Assembly: GCF_963576545.1 (NCBI RefSeq)
Contig: NC_083644.1
Span: forward strand, 26,725,393 to 26,789,392
From: Limanda limanda
Lineage: Eukaryota > Chordata > Actinopteri > Pleuronectiformes > Pleuronectidae
Length of the DNA stretch: 64,000 nucleotides
Direction: 5' to 3'
Positions 35,076-48,013 of the stretch are shown here, in pieces (the first letter of the stretch is position 1; every line of letters begins with the position of its first letter). Both the position numbers and the translations under genes were made by a program. The notes beneath the pieces were generated by a model. It had not been told where the DNA came from. It saw nothing but the letters and a program-made list of their open reading frames with translations, and searched no databases.

Positions 35076-35195
35076 CTTGTACAGCAAGGGTGCTTGGCCA
35101 AGCTTGACCATGGCAATCCGGTTGGTGAGGTTCAGGCTGTCTTTGGCTCTCCGCAGGTCATCCACACTCCCGTACTGAACATCCACCACCTCTCC
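35076..35195 (-). CDS. naaladl2: naaladl2 exon: start of the protease-associated domain
   Basis: The exon is 120 bp, exactly 40 codons, with phase 0 at both ends. The acceptor is TTTCTCCTCACCAG, directly above 35195. The donor is GTAAGA, directly below 35076. The peptide begins GEVVDVQYGSVDDLRR and ends MVKLGQAPLLYK, and it has the sequon NLT in SLNLTN. It matches the NAALADL2 segment with the pattern EV.DV.YG..DDL.R, then a sequon (VTN in human), then KLG..PLLYK. It corresponds to the region of GCPII that reads VYVNYARTEDF and IARYGK. Because the length is a multiple of three and both phases are 0, skipping this exon would leave the frame intact and delete 40 residues of the PA domain. The ORF that appears to start at 35237 includes intron sequence and is not the real start. 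Confidence 0.92.
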
Positions 35196-35840
35196 CTGGT
35201 GAGGAGAAAACAGCACAGAGGCGCAGGGATCAGCCATTACTAATATCGCACTAAAAGCCCTTTCATCAAAGGTTTTCCCAAGATATTAGTGTGTAATAAT
35301 GTACCAGGCAGATGTTAGGTGGCCTTTATGCCTTCATGTGCCTCAGACAGCTGTGTGCTCACCGGCTCAAAAACCACTAAAATTGGCTATAGAAAAGTGC
35401 TGCATATACAGTGGAAGCCCGTGTGGGAATGAGCAAATGTAACTTGTAGTGTAAAGTACTTTAAGTGGTTGATGAGGTAAGGCAAGGCCGTTTAATTTAT
35501 AAAGCATATGTCATACATGGTGGTAGACTTAAGATTCAACAACACACGGTCAAAATTTAAAGGAAATCTATTTCAAATCAAGCATTTATATAAATATATA
35601 GTTAATAAAATGCTAACACACGATGATGGTATGACCTTGTACATTTTATTTGTCAAAATTCATCTTTGGTTGCCTGTGTTGAGATCAGTTTAAAGGGGTA
35701 CACAATATTTGGTTTAGCAAATTTGATGTTAGTTACTTAAAATCTGATGTCTACATGATTTGAAGAATTTAAGATGTCCAGGACCAGATGACTTCCTTCT
35801 TGACATTCATGATGTCATCAGTCACTTGGGTGAAGAGTGT

Positions 35841-35854
35841 GTTTGCAATTGTGT

Positions 35855-35922
<68 letters not shown>
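35841..35922. repeat. (GT)n microsatellite, about 70 bp
   Basis: Mostly perfect GT units with one TAT interruption near 35858. Confidence 0.97.
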
Positions 35923-35923
<1 letters not shown>

Positions 35924-36000
35924 AGATTGAGTGAGTGTCATCATATACCAAATTAAGTGACCTAGAAGTTGTTGAGGAAAGTCAAAGCATTACTTTTTGG

Positions 36001-36302
36001 GGTCCATCCCTCTCTTTCTCTCTTTCTGTGTGTCTCCCATCTCTCTCCCTCATTTTCTCCCTCTTTCTCTCTTTCTCTCTCCCCTGGCTTCTCACTGCAT
36101 CACCTGGGTCTGATTCATTTTTCATGTGGCCTGGGGGCGAGTGTAACACAATGCTGCAGTGGAGAGAAAACTGGGGGTGATAGGGAGAGAATGAGAGCGA
36201 GGGGGAGCCTGAGTTTGTGCGTGTGCGTGCGCCAGTGAGAGAGAGAGAGCAGATCTTTTTGCATCAGGAGAGCCCAGGAGAGGAGAGAGCGAGAGAGATT
36301 TA
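36001..36302. repeat. pyrimidine-rich tract followed by purine-rich tract
   Basis: The stretch 36009-36085 is almost pure C and T (CTCTTT and CTCTCC units). The stretch 36183-36298 is mostly purine with GAGAGA runs. The two are on the same strand and roughly complementary, so they could pair as an imperfect inverted repeat. The overlapping frames (RERERE- and SLSLSL-like) are by-products. Confidence 0.75.
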
Positions 36303-38391
36303 TCACTCCTGCCTGCATTTGCATCATAAAAGGCCTCCATTTAAACTGCAGACCATGGAACAGTATGAGACGCAGCAAATTGAAATACAGAGTAACCTCT
36401 ATAAGCACCGAGAGGGTGCTACTTGAACTAGATCCATCTCTCTTCTTCCTCTCTGAAATTTGTCTTTAATTTCATCTCTGGGAGGTAATGAAATTAACAA
36501 TATAGGCTAAGTAGCCTCTCTACGACAGCGAGCATCATTCTCTTGTTCAGAGGAGGATCTTTTCTTTTCTTCGCTCAGCCTGACATTCAAGAGTTTTTCA
36601 TTGAGCATTTGAAGGATGATGAAGGCCAAGACTTCTTGGCGAATTGTATCGGTGGCCACTATTTTTTTCCCCCGTCAAATTATAAATATTCAGTGTATCT
36701 GCTGAAGCCCTTGCTGGTGTTGTTAAACTGCATTTAATCCAATCGAGAAAAGTAGAACTCTGAAAGTCGTGCGATTGAAATATTCCAAGGTGTTAATGGC
36801 TTCCTGAGCTTAAGAGTTCATCCACACCCTCTCCAGAGAAGAGTATTTACTCCAGCTTGTATTTATGAAGTGTTTCAAAAAGGAATCAGTCCACACTGGC
36901 CAGAAATTCTCTCAGACACTTTTTTTCTCCACTTTTAGTTCAGTTTTTTTTTACCAGATGAGCTCATTACAGACAGTTTTGCCAGTTACTTTTGTGACTG
37001 ACTGTGTGTGATGGTTTATCTCTGCAGGAACATGGCTCATCTTCTTCTTTGCAGTAACAGAAAATAAAGCTTTGCTACAGTAATAGGTAAATAATCTCAA
37101 CAGAAGTAAATTAAAAAAAAGCAACTCAAAGGTAAAGTGCTCAGCATCTCCATAAAAAACAAACTTAAACTGTCACCTGCTTATTTATCATGAAGGATAT
37201 CGCAACTTAATGCCGACACTTAAAATTCAATGCAGTTAATATTTGGTATTTCTTTATCTTAAAATTTATATTATTTTCATTATAATACTATTTTAGCTGA
37301 ACTGTAATAATTAAGAGATGTTATGATTTACATCCCAAAACTGGCTGATATCATCAAGAAGATGTAACATATGCTTTCCATGGAGGGGGTCCACCGCCCT
37401 ATAGGGAGTTTTCAGCATCATGCTGTGCTGCACAATACATGCATAGTGCAGCCTCAATACACCTGTAGGCAGTGAAAAACAATACAACGCACCCTTGTCC
37501 TGTACAATAACTGCATTTGGATAAGCAGTTTAACAAACTTAATGTACAACAACATTATTAAGCACTTTATTCATCTCTGTTTTTTTTTGTTTTTTTTTTA
37601 TAAACAAGGTTGTTAACTCATTGAATTACTCACATATTAACCTACGCATAATCTTACTTCTTTGAGCTTTTTTTATCCATATATGGTGCTCCCAACATGT
37701 AAATACTACTGAGACGGTGTTCAGATTAAAATAAAAACAGATTTTTGAAAAATATTTTCAGTCCTCAGCTGACTTTATTCTAAACGATTTGATATATAAA
37801 TGAAAACCTTAACCTATATTAAAATGAGGGGTTGTAATTGAAAGCAAATCTGTGAAACATAAATATGTATGATTTTCTCTTTTTGGCTCTATGTGAAAGG
37901 CTGACAGAGAAAAGGAGAACAGCCATGTGAGGAAAAGACAGAGCAGGTCATGGATTGTTTGCAGTCTTCTGATTGAAGGCTGCTCAGATACACACTGTAA
38001 TTAACTCTTATCACATGAAGTAAATGAAGTGTCTTCACAGTCACACTGTCATTATGTCAGACAACAAGGAGAGGCAGGCTGAGAGAGGGCGAGTGTTGGG
38101 AAAGCTTCAGACTTCACAAGCTGCCAGTAACCGCACATTATGATAATTTCAACTTCAGTAAAGCTGAAATTGAGATGTAACATGTTATTGATTCAATTCG
38201 TCATGTCATAAAAAATAGGTTGGAACGAGACATAAATAGAAATACAGACTGAAATACTATGCATTCAAAAATGACTGTTTTGTTGTTGGCACACTAATAA
38301 GATGGGTAACATTTTGTGAGATTCCTTAAAATGCCAAAAACCCAAACTTGGTTGATAAAGATGCTCCTGATTACTCGGGTTTGCGAGTATT

Positions 38392-38450
38392 TGTGTGTAT
38401 ATGTGTTTGTGTTTGTGTGTGTGTGTGTGTGTGGGTGGGTGTGTGTGTGT
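38392..38450. repeat. imperfect (GT)n microsatellite
   Basis: GT units interrupted by TAT, TTT and GGG. Confidence 0.95.
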
Positions 38451-40249
38451 CAGATGTCTTTGTGTGCAAAGGTAAGCCTGAATATCTGTGCCCATGAGAT
38501 AGAAAACCAATTACACTACAATGACAAACTGCTGTTTTTAAATTATTTTAGCTAACTTAAAATGAAATAACATTGTTCTATTGATCTTAAATTATAAGCT
38601 TAAAAAGACAGATGTTGACTAATGTATTGTAAACCAGGAATATGTCAAATCCATGTGAATTTTTGTCACATTAAGAGGGGGATATTTGTATTTTGAATCA
38701 TTCAGTTTATTCCTCTCTACTAATGCAAAATTATAGCCTTAAAAACTCGGGTAGTTATTACTACTCAGATGCATTATAATGTGGCTTAGCTATATTATTT
38801 TTAATTACAATTACTAACTTTTGTTTGAAGGGCATGGTCACGATATATGCTTAAAGAAGTCCACAATCTAAACGTGTCCCTGTTTCACCGTTCAGAGTCA
38901 CAATCCTGTGGATTCATTCTTGTGGAGACAGTAGCTGCAGAACATTTATAATCACTTGTGCTCATATTTGCATATTAATGTGGAAAAACTGCTTTTCTTG
39001 AGAAGGCAAGAACTCCATTAAGCTCGGAGAGACAGAGTTCATATTAATTGCAGTCATGATTTATGTGAAGATAACTGTGATGACATAGCACTTCTTTCTA
39101 AATAACCTCAATTACCTTAATTACAGATCTTATTAGTATAACTTAACATATTAAAAGCATTGTGGTTGGTTAGGGATTAGGCAGTTTGAGTGTCTTGTTA
39201 ATTTAAAACCTGTCTATTAACTAATTATATAGACTGAAGAGCAGTATACAATGGTATATAAGATTAAGGCTGTTTTTGGTTTGGTGGGAAACAGTTTGAG
39301 AAAATGTCTCTCAGTATTTGAACGCTGTTTATTATCATTAAAGATATTTGGCTGCTCTGAAAGTGAGTTAAGTCTGTACTTCTGTACTTCAAGATTCGTT
39401 TGTAAAATATAAAAGATGATTTAATTAGGTGAAAAGACAAACGCAAAGTAAAATGACAGGGCCTCCAGAGTAATTAGGTAATTATGTAGTTGATGTTGGT
39501 ATATACTTAGTTATTCATTAAAAACACAATGTTTAGAATGTAGCTTGCAGTTTACACAGTGAAGGCAAATTGTCAAGATGTCAAATTTGAGTTTATGAAT
39601 GGAAAAACTGCACTTACAGAGGTAGGTGAACCTGAACAGTATTAAACACATAGGCCTACCCACATATTGTTAACCCACTGGATGCATTAGTACTAGTAGA
39701 AAAACAAAGAAAAAAAATTATGAAATGCATTATAGTGGTGTATTGGTGTGGTGGGCTGTTTGTGTGTTAGTGGTTACATAAGTGTGGGGGTGTTTTTTAA
39801 GAATGTAGAGGAGGTTAGAGGTTAGGTAGGGAGAAAAAAGAAGGTGTGTTACTAGATGCAAAAAGCCCAGAACCAATCATATGACCAGATTCTTCCGAAA
39901 TTCTATTGTGATCGCATGAAGACAACAACGATCTACAAGGAAGAGAAGTCCTTAATCACCACTTCCCCTGTGATGATCTTCCCAGCCTAAGCTGTGTGCA
40001 TGTCCCCTGCCTGCAGATGGAGCCTTTAGTTTTTGCCTGGCACACCAACCCTCCAGCGGCAGAGTCAGCTTGAGGACAAGGAGATGGGGGGGACCTTCAG
40101 AGGAGGACCCAAACATAGCTTCCTGCCCTCACTGACTTGGCTGTGTTTGTCTCCCAAAGGCATAGACTGATGGCATAGGTTCTGTCAGCCTGGTACTATG
40201 CTCTACAGCTCAGCAGTTTCATTCACTGTCTCCTGCATCCACCTTCCTG

Positions 40250-40250
<1 letters not shown>

Positions 40251-40316
<66 letters not shown>
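40251..40316. repeat. (CT)n microsatellite, about 65 bp
   Basis: Near-perfect CT units with one CG interruption near 40257. Confidence 0.97.
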
Positions 40317-40319
<3 letters not shown>

Positions 40320-41554
40320 GCAATATTCAACCCTTTGCCCATGACATCAGCTGTACTCTGATGGTCTAAGCTTTCAGTTTTGACACAGGAAGAACCAATT
40401 GTGCTGCTCTTCAGAGAGTCCTCTTTGGCCAAGATACTTCAACCCCCATGAACCAACTGAGGCTCTTCAGAGCAGCTGGGCTCCCACTTGTGTCCTCAAT
40501 TCTTTCCAAGGCAAATGATGGTTGTGACCATCATGACCAGCCATTGTCTAGTGAGTCAAGACACTGATCAAGATCTGTCTTTTAGTCTTGGAATGGAAGT
40601 GAGGGTGACCAAACGCCGCTTTATTTCCCCTTCTTTCTAATTAGTCAAATTTCATGTCACAGCTATCTTTTACCTTTTCATCTCACTGCCCTTTACTGGT
40701 TTGGGGTACTAGCACTCTACTCTTTTTGACAAGGCAGTATGGCGTGAGCCACCTTTCTCTTTTTTGAAATTCTTAAATTAGAACATGGTAGGTTATGGGT
40801 TAATGGTTTCACTTGTCACATGCTCAGCTTGCATTAGCCCATGTCGGTGTTGACAGAGAATACAGTGATCTGGCAGCAAAGCTTGACAAACTTAACCTCT
40901 ACTGAAGCTCATTGGGTGCTATGAAAACTTAGTCCAATTCTTTCTCCACAAGTGCACTGAATAGAAAAAATTAATATATCCAATTTTATCCAAACTACAG
41001 AAGAAGAGAAGTTGGTGTGTTTGGGGGAGAGGAAGTGAATATCGGGTTTTGCCTGCAGCTTTTCCATGGAAAGGCTTAAAATGATTATGTACTGTATAAA
41101 GCATTAATGAGGTTTTTGGTGTTGCCATGTTGCGTCACATAATGAAGCCTGCTCCTTTACCCCAGCTTACCTTCCACTTTGTCATTTGCATCCCGCTGGA
41201 TCTGAAGTGAATTGAATTTGTCCTCTACATAAATCATTCCTGTCAAAAGAGCTAACAGGTCAAACCATGACTCAGAGGACAACAAAAAAAAGCAGGTACA
41301 ACAACAAGACGATTGGATAAAAAAAACACAGCTATATGAAACCAAACAGCAGTTTGTAAAAGTATGTGTTAAATATAGAATCTTGAAGGTTATTAATTAA
41401 TTTAAAGCTTCACCTACTATTTTTACTTCAATAATGCACTTTTCCATGACAAAATTACTAAACGATGGCATTCTAAAGGAAGCTTTCCTAGGAAACAAAT
41501 ACATGATTTGGGAAATTGTTTGGGGATGAAGGCTCCCGTAAGGAGTAGCCAACA

Positions 41555-41880
41555 GAATCCCATCTTTTCCTATCAGTCCAGTTTGAGCATCACTGCACCG
41601 GCTGCCCATTTAATTTAGAATACATTAATTACCTACAAGGCCATCCATGGCCTGGCCTCAGAATATATTATAGAGTTATTATTTTCTTAAAGCCCAACAG
41701 GCCCCTTAGACCACCTGATCAAAAACTCTTTGCTGTCTCAGCAACCAGACTGTCATCTGCAGACTACGCTCCGCTGCTCCTTAAATCCTTCCTCTAGTTT
41801 AGACTCACCTGCACAGGATAAATCTCTCATCTCCATTATCAGATCGTACTATTTTTACCTTTTACACTTTTTTAATTTAA
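41555..41880 (+). mobile_element. decayed L2/CR1-type LINE 3' fragment
   Basis: Across frames the plus strand gives pieces such as HCTGCPFN and ITYKAIHGLASEY near 41590-41665, then KLFAVSATRLSSADYAPLLL near 41720-41785. These correspond to the LHWLP...FK.LTFKA.HGLAP.Y and FSV.APRLWN.LP blocks at the C-terminus of L2/CR1 ORF2. The copy is old, AT-rich at its 3' side and has no clear tail. Confidence 0.6.
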
Positions 41881-43254
41881 TTAATTTAAATTATTATATA
41901 TGTTTTTATCAAACTAATAGTACCTGTTGTCTTATTTATTTAATACAATCTTAAATAAATACAGTTCATATTTACCTCAAGTAAGATTATCTTTGACAAT
42001 TGCATTGTCCCTTGCTAATTATTTTCCCTTGATTTCCCCTGCTGTAATTAAGGGAAAATATTTCCCTTTGAGACACATTTAATCTTATATTCATCTTGTT
42101 ACAGTTTATGTGAATTTATTTTATTTCATTTATCAAAATATCGAATTTGTTCATCAATGTATCAATGTATGGACTCAGTGCTGTTGATAAATATGTCGTA
42201 GTTTTCCAAAATTTTGTAGGCTGGTTTCATGGTTTTCTTTTCATGCAGAAATAACTTTTTCCTGAAGCTTAATAAGTGCCACATGAATCAGATGTATTGT
42301 CATTATTACAATTTTTATTTACTATAAATGCTGTATCCAGTAAAATTGATCAAACAGGGCAGTTGTAGGAAGGTGGTCGTGTTGTCAGGTTTGGCACAGG
42401 ATCATATTTTGGGGGTATTTTTTAACAACGTTTATAATATGGTCTGTTAAGGTACGCAATATATTTAGTGAAGTCAGCTTCATTCATTTAAGAGTAACAG
42501 TACTGGTTAAAGTTATTGAGAAAGGCAAACTGATAGAATAGAATGTACATTTATATTTAAGTAGTATGATTAATATCAAGCCCGGGAACATGTTCTGTTA
42601 TTTATCCAGGAAATTCATTACAAAAATCACAAGTTACCATCTGTTACAGTGTAAGTCCATGCAGTATTTACTTACTCTACCAACGTATTCATGTGTGTCT
42701 TACATGTTCTTACATGTCCTTACAGCTGTGACCAGATGGTCCTGAGGCCCTGCAGGGAGGCTGTTCTCTCGCTTCACTTGATGGATAACACCCTCTGGTG
42801 AATGTGTACTGCACCAGAATGACTTTCTGCACTTCATGGATGTTGATGTCGCCCGGGATGCTGCTTGTGTATTTTCTCAGCGTGTTCTTCACAAGTTATA
42901 TGGCTCCTCTGACAGCTCGGTCTGTCGCTTTCCACAACGAACACTGTCCTTCAATACTGGTTCTTCTCTTACTCAAGAATAAATAACCCCACATTCTATT
43001 TCCTGTGCTTCTTGTGTTCTGCACAATGAAGGCTACTAATGAAACATTCCTACTTACTCGTAAACTGAATAGAAATTCTACAGTTGTATTCTTTACAACA
43101 TATTCTTTAAAAGGGCAAATCACACAATCTGCTGTAACGCTATAACAAACAGTACATTACCATGTGCTGGTATGCGATTAGTAAAAGCAAGTCCCTGTAG
43201 TGCCAAGTGAAAGCGTAGGTTTTTCAGGCAATTGGCATCATTACTCTGAAAAAC
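41881..43254. other. intronic non-coding DNA
   Basis: No gene or element was recognised; strongly AT-rich to about 42700, then balanced. Confidence 0.5.
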
Positions 43255-43375
43255 ATACCCTGTAAGCCGAAGGTCGCAGGGTCAAACCCCACCGTGTCCA
43301 CTCTGTCCAACAGTTCCGACTCAGTCTAATGGAGGTGTCACATCCTAAGACACTTTGAATAGTTGCTTGTCTGCA
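43255..43375 (+). mobile_element. tRNA-derived SINE remnant
   Basis: The segment contains AAGGTCGCAGGGTCAAACCC, which fits an RNA polymerase III B box (GGTTCRANNCC) in a tRNA-like arm. It continues with AGGTGTCACATCCTAAGACA, similar to the GTGTCCTTGAGCAAGACACT block of fish SINEs. The A box is not clear, and the copy is degraded. Confidence 0.5.
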
Positions 43376-43589
43376 GTAACCCGGCGCACTCAGAATCCAT
43401 TTAACGTCTTAAGCTGTTTACATGAAGATTAGATTCTCCATGACTGAGCTGCTATGTAACCATGAATAAGCAAGTTAAAAATTATTATCCCATCCCTCTC
43501 CTCTTCTTATTAACTACTGAAGTTTTCGAAAGTATTTATATCAGGATGGACCCATGTGGGTTAGTGTCAATTGGACAAAAAAAATGACT

Positions 43590-43925
43590 TGAACGAAGTC
43601 TGAAATGGAGCGACGCCTGCGAGCTATAGTTCAGCCAGCCAACTCGAGCAGCGCTGCTCCAATCATGTGACATACCTCATGCTCCACAACCATCTATAAT
43701 ATACACCCACCTTCTCAGGTGGTCTATTTAAGCAGAGACGGTTGCTTCAGCCCCTCCACCCCCCATCATCCACCTGTAGGCTCCGACGGGGGTTACAAGT
43801 ATTTGCTGATCACTCCCCTCATATCTGTGTAATCATATGGGGGAGTCTAGACGACAAACACTTTACCTGTTCTACTGCTGCAATAAACGTTTGAATGTGA
43901 GTTGTCTGACTGAACTAGTGTTGAA
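43590..43925 (+). mobile_element. possible solo LTR or other promoter/poly(A)-bearing repeat
   Basis: The segment is richer in GC than its flanks. It contains a TATA-like TCTATTTAAGCAGAGACGG at about 43722, followed about 160 bp later by GCAATAAACGTTTGAATGTG (43880) with an AATAAA signal, and then a short T/G-rich part. That order fits the U3-R-U5 layout of an LTR. No flanking duplication or internal retroviral region was identified, and the ends are not clear. Confidence 0.3.
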
Positions 43926-45571
43926 TAATATATTATCAATAATTTCAAGCTAAATTCTGACTCAAAACATATATTGACACGATACAAGTTTATTAAAAGT
44001 ACTGACCTCTGAGATAGCTAGCAGTACGTCGCTGAGATGTTTATTAAAAAGTACTCAAATGAAAATCAACTTGCAATCATGTTCCTGGTCGTGGGCTGCT
44101 ACTGTAGCCTCTTAGTTTTTGTAAATGGTGAATACATACTCCCCTGTATTATCATAGAGAATAAGGGAACAATTATTTCAAGAAAAAATGATCTGTTAAT
44201 CAACGTATTAATCAATTAATAATTAAGTCTAATTAATAATAAATTGTCCCTTTATGTGTGCGATATGTGTGCTATTATTGTACTAAGTTACTGTGTTCTT
44301 TCCAGGTGATAAAACTAGAAGGGTGTATCCTCTAACACCTTACCTCCTTGGGTCAGTTTACTAGTTGTTTTTTTTACGAGTATTCATGCAGACAGACAGG
44401 TAAGGGGTTGATAATAGGCTGAGGTAGAAGGAGACAATTTTGGAAAAAGGGTGAATTCAGGTTAGAATTCTGTAGTTAGAAGACATTTAAAAGATTATAT
44501 AAAGGTAAAAAATGTTCATGTACAGTGTAAAACAGATATCAGAATAAAGCACAGACATCAAAATTGCAAAAACAGACGTCCCACATTACCCAAATTCAGC
44601 CTAAAAAAGATTGTATTCTGGGTACATGCTATCATCCTTAAAAACAAAGTACTAAAAATTAAAATACTTCAAAATGATGACTGGTAATAGTGGTGTGATA
44701 GCCTTAGTTGCCCAAATGGTAAAAAAAAAACAAAGTGTGTTTTTTGAGGAGAAGCACCACTCAGTATCTGGTTTTAAATTTAAATTTGGTAAATTTAAAA
44801 TAATGTTTAATTTTCCTATTAATGTTTTTTGGACAATGCTTACAGAATGATGCATACTTTTCCATTGTTATCATGGGAAATCTATGTACAATCCAAGCGT
44901 TTTGTGTTAAATTAAGAGGGTAAAAATACATTTAATCATTCAGTTTATTCTTCTCTATTATTGCTCAGTTATTTTATTGTAACATAAAAAAACCCACTGG
45001 TGATTACACAGGTGAAGCCCACCCGCCTCCTCAATTCACAGCTCCAGAGCTCCGTCTCCCTCAATATCCCTCAATTTAAGTCTCCCAGTAAACCTACTCT
45101 CCAGACAATGGCCTCAAACAGTTTCGAAATACATACCAACGTGAATGATGAACAAAATTAAATTTACTATCAGGCATCATCAAATGCATCAGGCATACAG
45201 TCTCCAGCAGTGTGGACATCATTATGGTGTAGCTCATAACTAAGTTAGTAAACACTAAATTTGTATTTATTAAACTGTGCTCCCTTGGTGAACTAGACAT
45301 AAGTTACTGGTTGCAATTTTTAGCTTCTCAGGCGATTTACACACACAACATGCATAGGCAGCACTAATTAGAAGCTAGATGAGACCAGGCTTTCGCAAAG
45401 TTATCGTAGAGATATGCTGAAGTTTTACGGAAGATTGTTTTTAGAATGCAAGCACTAACAAACTCAAGGGATGCACATGTCAGGGTTTATTGACAACTGA
45501 CAAGTTGTGAGACTCGATCACACTTGACTTGACCAGACCCACAAACAGCACCCTCTTGCTTCCCGTTCTCA

Positions 45572-45602
45572 AACACACACACGCGCACACACACACACAC
45601 AC

Positions 45603-45656
<54 letters not shown>

Positions 45657-45660
45657 ACAC
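45572..45660. repeat. (CA)n microsatellite, about 85 bp
   Basis: CA units with CG interruptions near 45582 and 45606, ending in CAGAGACAC. Confidence 0.97.
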
Positions 45661-46148
45661 GATGCATCCTTCATATATTGTTTGTTAGAGCATAGTCCCT
45701 GCAGCACCAGCGAAACAGTGCCACCAAGAGCAGAACTTATTATCCCAGTATACTTGCACTGGGCCGCCATCCATCCAACACAACAGCCATGTTTAATTGT
45801 CTGAAAGCCATGTTTAGAGTCAGCAAACCGCCGCTTAATTCAAGGCAGCGTGCGGCAACGGAGCTGGGAAATAATCTGGTGATGGATGACTGTGACCCTC
45901 CTGTGGGTAGACTCCGACGAGTGGACAGCTGGATGGATCGAGCAAAGCGGAGAAAGGAGAGCAAGGGGAGAGGCGGGGAGAGAAAAAGAGGAGGAAAACT
46001 TGGTATTCAGAGACTGACTGCAACTTTTCATCTGTCCTCAGGCCGGGCAGAGGCTCAAGGGAATAACAAGCGTCTCCTTCAACCCTTTTCTCTGTTCCCA
46101 GGATACAGAGAAGTAAAGCCCTCTAAAAATAGTGTGACTATATTTCTT

Positions 46149-46265
<117 letters not shown>

Positions 46266-47745
46266 CTGCTAGTGTGGGCGGACTACATGCATAATGACTT
46301 CCATTAACCTTCTCATTCCTGAAGGATGGTGGGAAAGATCCACAGTGCATCAAGCATGAAGCAAATACCATATTGAAGATTTCTACGGTTCCTGCATCAA
46401 GTCGGCTGGTGCTGTTCTAATCCTGCAGTCTATTCTTATCTAAGTGCATTGTGTAAAGTGTGTGAACTACCTCTTGTCTTGAAAATATGGCCTCAGGCAC
46501 CCACCAAGAAAATTTCTCCTTCTGTTCTAGTATTTATAAGAAAATGAAACTCTATAGTATAACAACGTTGAATCCGGTGAACATACACTGTTTCATTCTG
46601 CAATGTGCATTTAATCTAAATCAAGTGCTGCATAAAAAGGAACACTTTTCCTTTCAAATTTCAAAGTGAGTAATTTGAACACAAACTATTTTTTACTTGT
46701 AGATATAACTGAATATGATTAATTTAATAGTTTTTCAAGGGGGTGACACACATTTGTTGCACAATTTATTGGTCTCATTCAGGTATCATACACACAAAGA
46801 TCCATGACTTCACCTTGCACAGTTGTGGCACTCTCACTGTGTCAAAATTGGTGCACAGAGAGACAGACGGACAGACAGGCAGACAGATGCACATGTGCCA
46901 CAGCTGCCTCTGTGGTGGTTCCTGCGTCTCTAGGACCACGATGACTCTCTCTCTTTCTCTCTCTCTCTTAATTGGGATGTTTCTTTCCCCTCCTTGTAAA
47001 AACTCAGCCGTCTTCTTTCACTGTGGGGTGTCACACTGCTCAGTTCAGTGTGATCGATCAATCCATCACTGTCACTAGATAAGATCCATCTAAATACTCG
47101 ACAAGGCTCAGAATTCCCTCATTAGAAATTAAAGAGGCAAAGACTTTCCTTTCTGTTGTGCTACAAATGCATGAGAATTCACTCACATTTTTCAGGGCAT
47201 CGCTCAACACACAACTCTAATAATTGTCTAGCCATTGCTTTGTATTAGTAGAATATGTTACAGATTTGACCACATTTACAGTCTTCTCGCTGGATAGGGA
47301 CATTTAAAATCTCAAATCAGTGGTATTGGCGGATAAATAATCACCATTCATGTTAGAATTGCTGAGATAATGAGACAGTTAAACACTGCAGACAATCCCC
47401 AGCTCTTTAGTAAGTGATGTACAGTGGCAGGTCATTTAAAGGACCCTTCTCTATGTAGCCAATCAGTTTTTCACCAGAAAATACAAATATAAATATCATC
47501 TTTCGACTTGGCACTTGCAGGAAATAAAAGTGCTGTAATACCCTTGGACCCTGAACTGTGGCTTGCCAAGCTGTAGCGTTTTAAGCCAGAACCTCTCACA
47601 ATGACCTTAAGTGCTGACCCTTCAGTGGCAAGAGGCTGGAGACTCAGATAATCTCACAATATGAAGATGGCAAAGGGGAGGGGAAGCAAGAGGAGAGTGC
47701 AGCTCCACGGAGGTTAACCCAAATCTCAAGGTATGTAAATTGTAC

Positions 47746-48013
47746 CTGTAGACTTCCAACAGCGGAGTAGGCTGCGTAAGAGAACTGCTGCCTCGGCAGG
47801 TCGTTTGGGCCACGCTGGTCACAAGGGGTCCCGTTTGGCAGGAAACACTGGTGACTAGACCTGTCAGTGATTGTGTTGGGTGTGGAACCAGGCAGGCTGA
47901 GGAGGACTGTGTGATTGGATAGATGGACGTCAGTCAAACCGAGACCAACCCACTGCCTGTAGAGGTACCTGGCTCTGGCTTCCTCACTGTTATCCGGCAG
48001 GCTGGAGAAAGAC
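47746..48013 (-). CDS. naaladl2: naaladl2 exon: juxtamembrane stalk / start of the ectodomain
   Basis: The exon is 268 bp. Its first base completes a codon from the previous exon, 89 full codons follow, and it ends exactly after a CAG codon. The acceptor is a pyrimidine stretch ending CTTCAG just above 48013 and the donor is GTACAA at 47745-47740. The peptide contains LYRQWVGLGLTDV, the sequon NHT in LSNHTVLLSLPG, QCFLPNGTPCD and SYAAYSAVGSL. These correspond in order to the region of human NAALADL2 between the membrane anchor and the protease-associated domain; the QCF.PNG.PC block and the YAAYSA block are the strongest matches from memory. In the glutamate carboxypeptidase family this part precedes the PA domain on the extracellular side, and the sequon fits that location. 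The open frame seems to start further upstream, but that part is intron read through the acceptor. Confidence 0.88.

Larger units (their letters stand above)
36303..41554. other. intronic non-coding DNA
   Basis: No gene or mobile element was recognised apart from the two simple repeats listed inside it. AT-rich throughout; composition is more balanced at 39960-40250. Confidence 0.55.

Noticed and set aside
35019..35237. ATG-initiated 72-codon minus-strand frame as a complete small gene
   Set aside because: The conserved part begins exactly at the acceptor (35195) and ends at the donor (35076); the rest is intron.
40223..40432. Frame with long RERERE run
   Set aside because: Direct product of the (CT)n microsatellite at 40251-40316.
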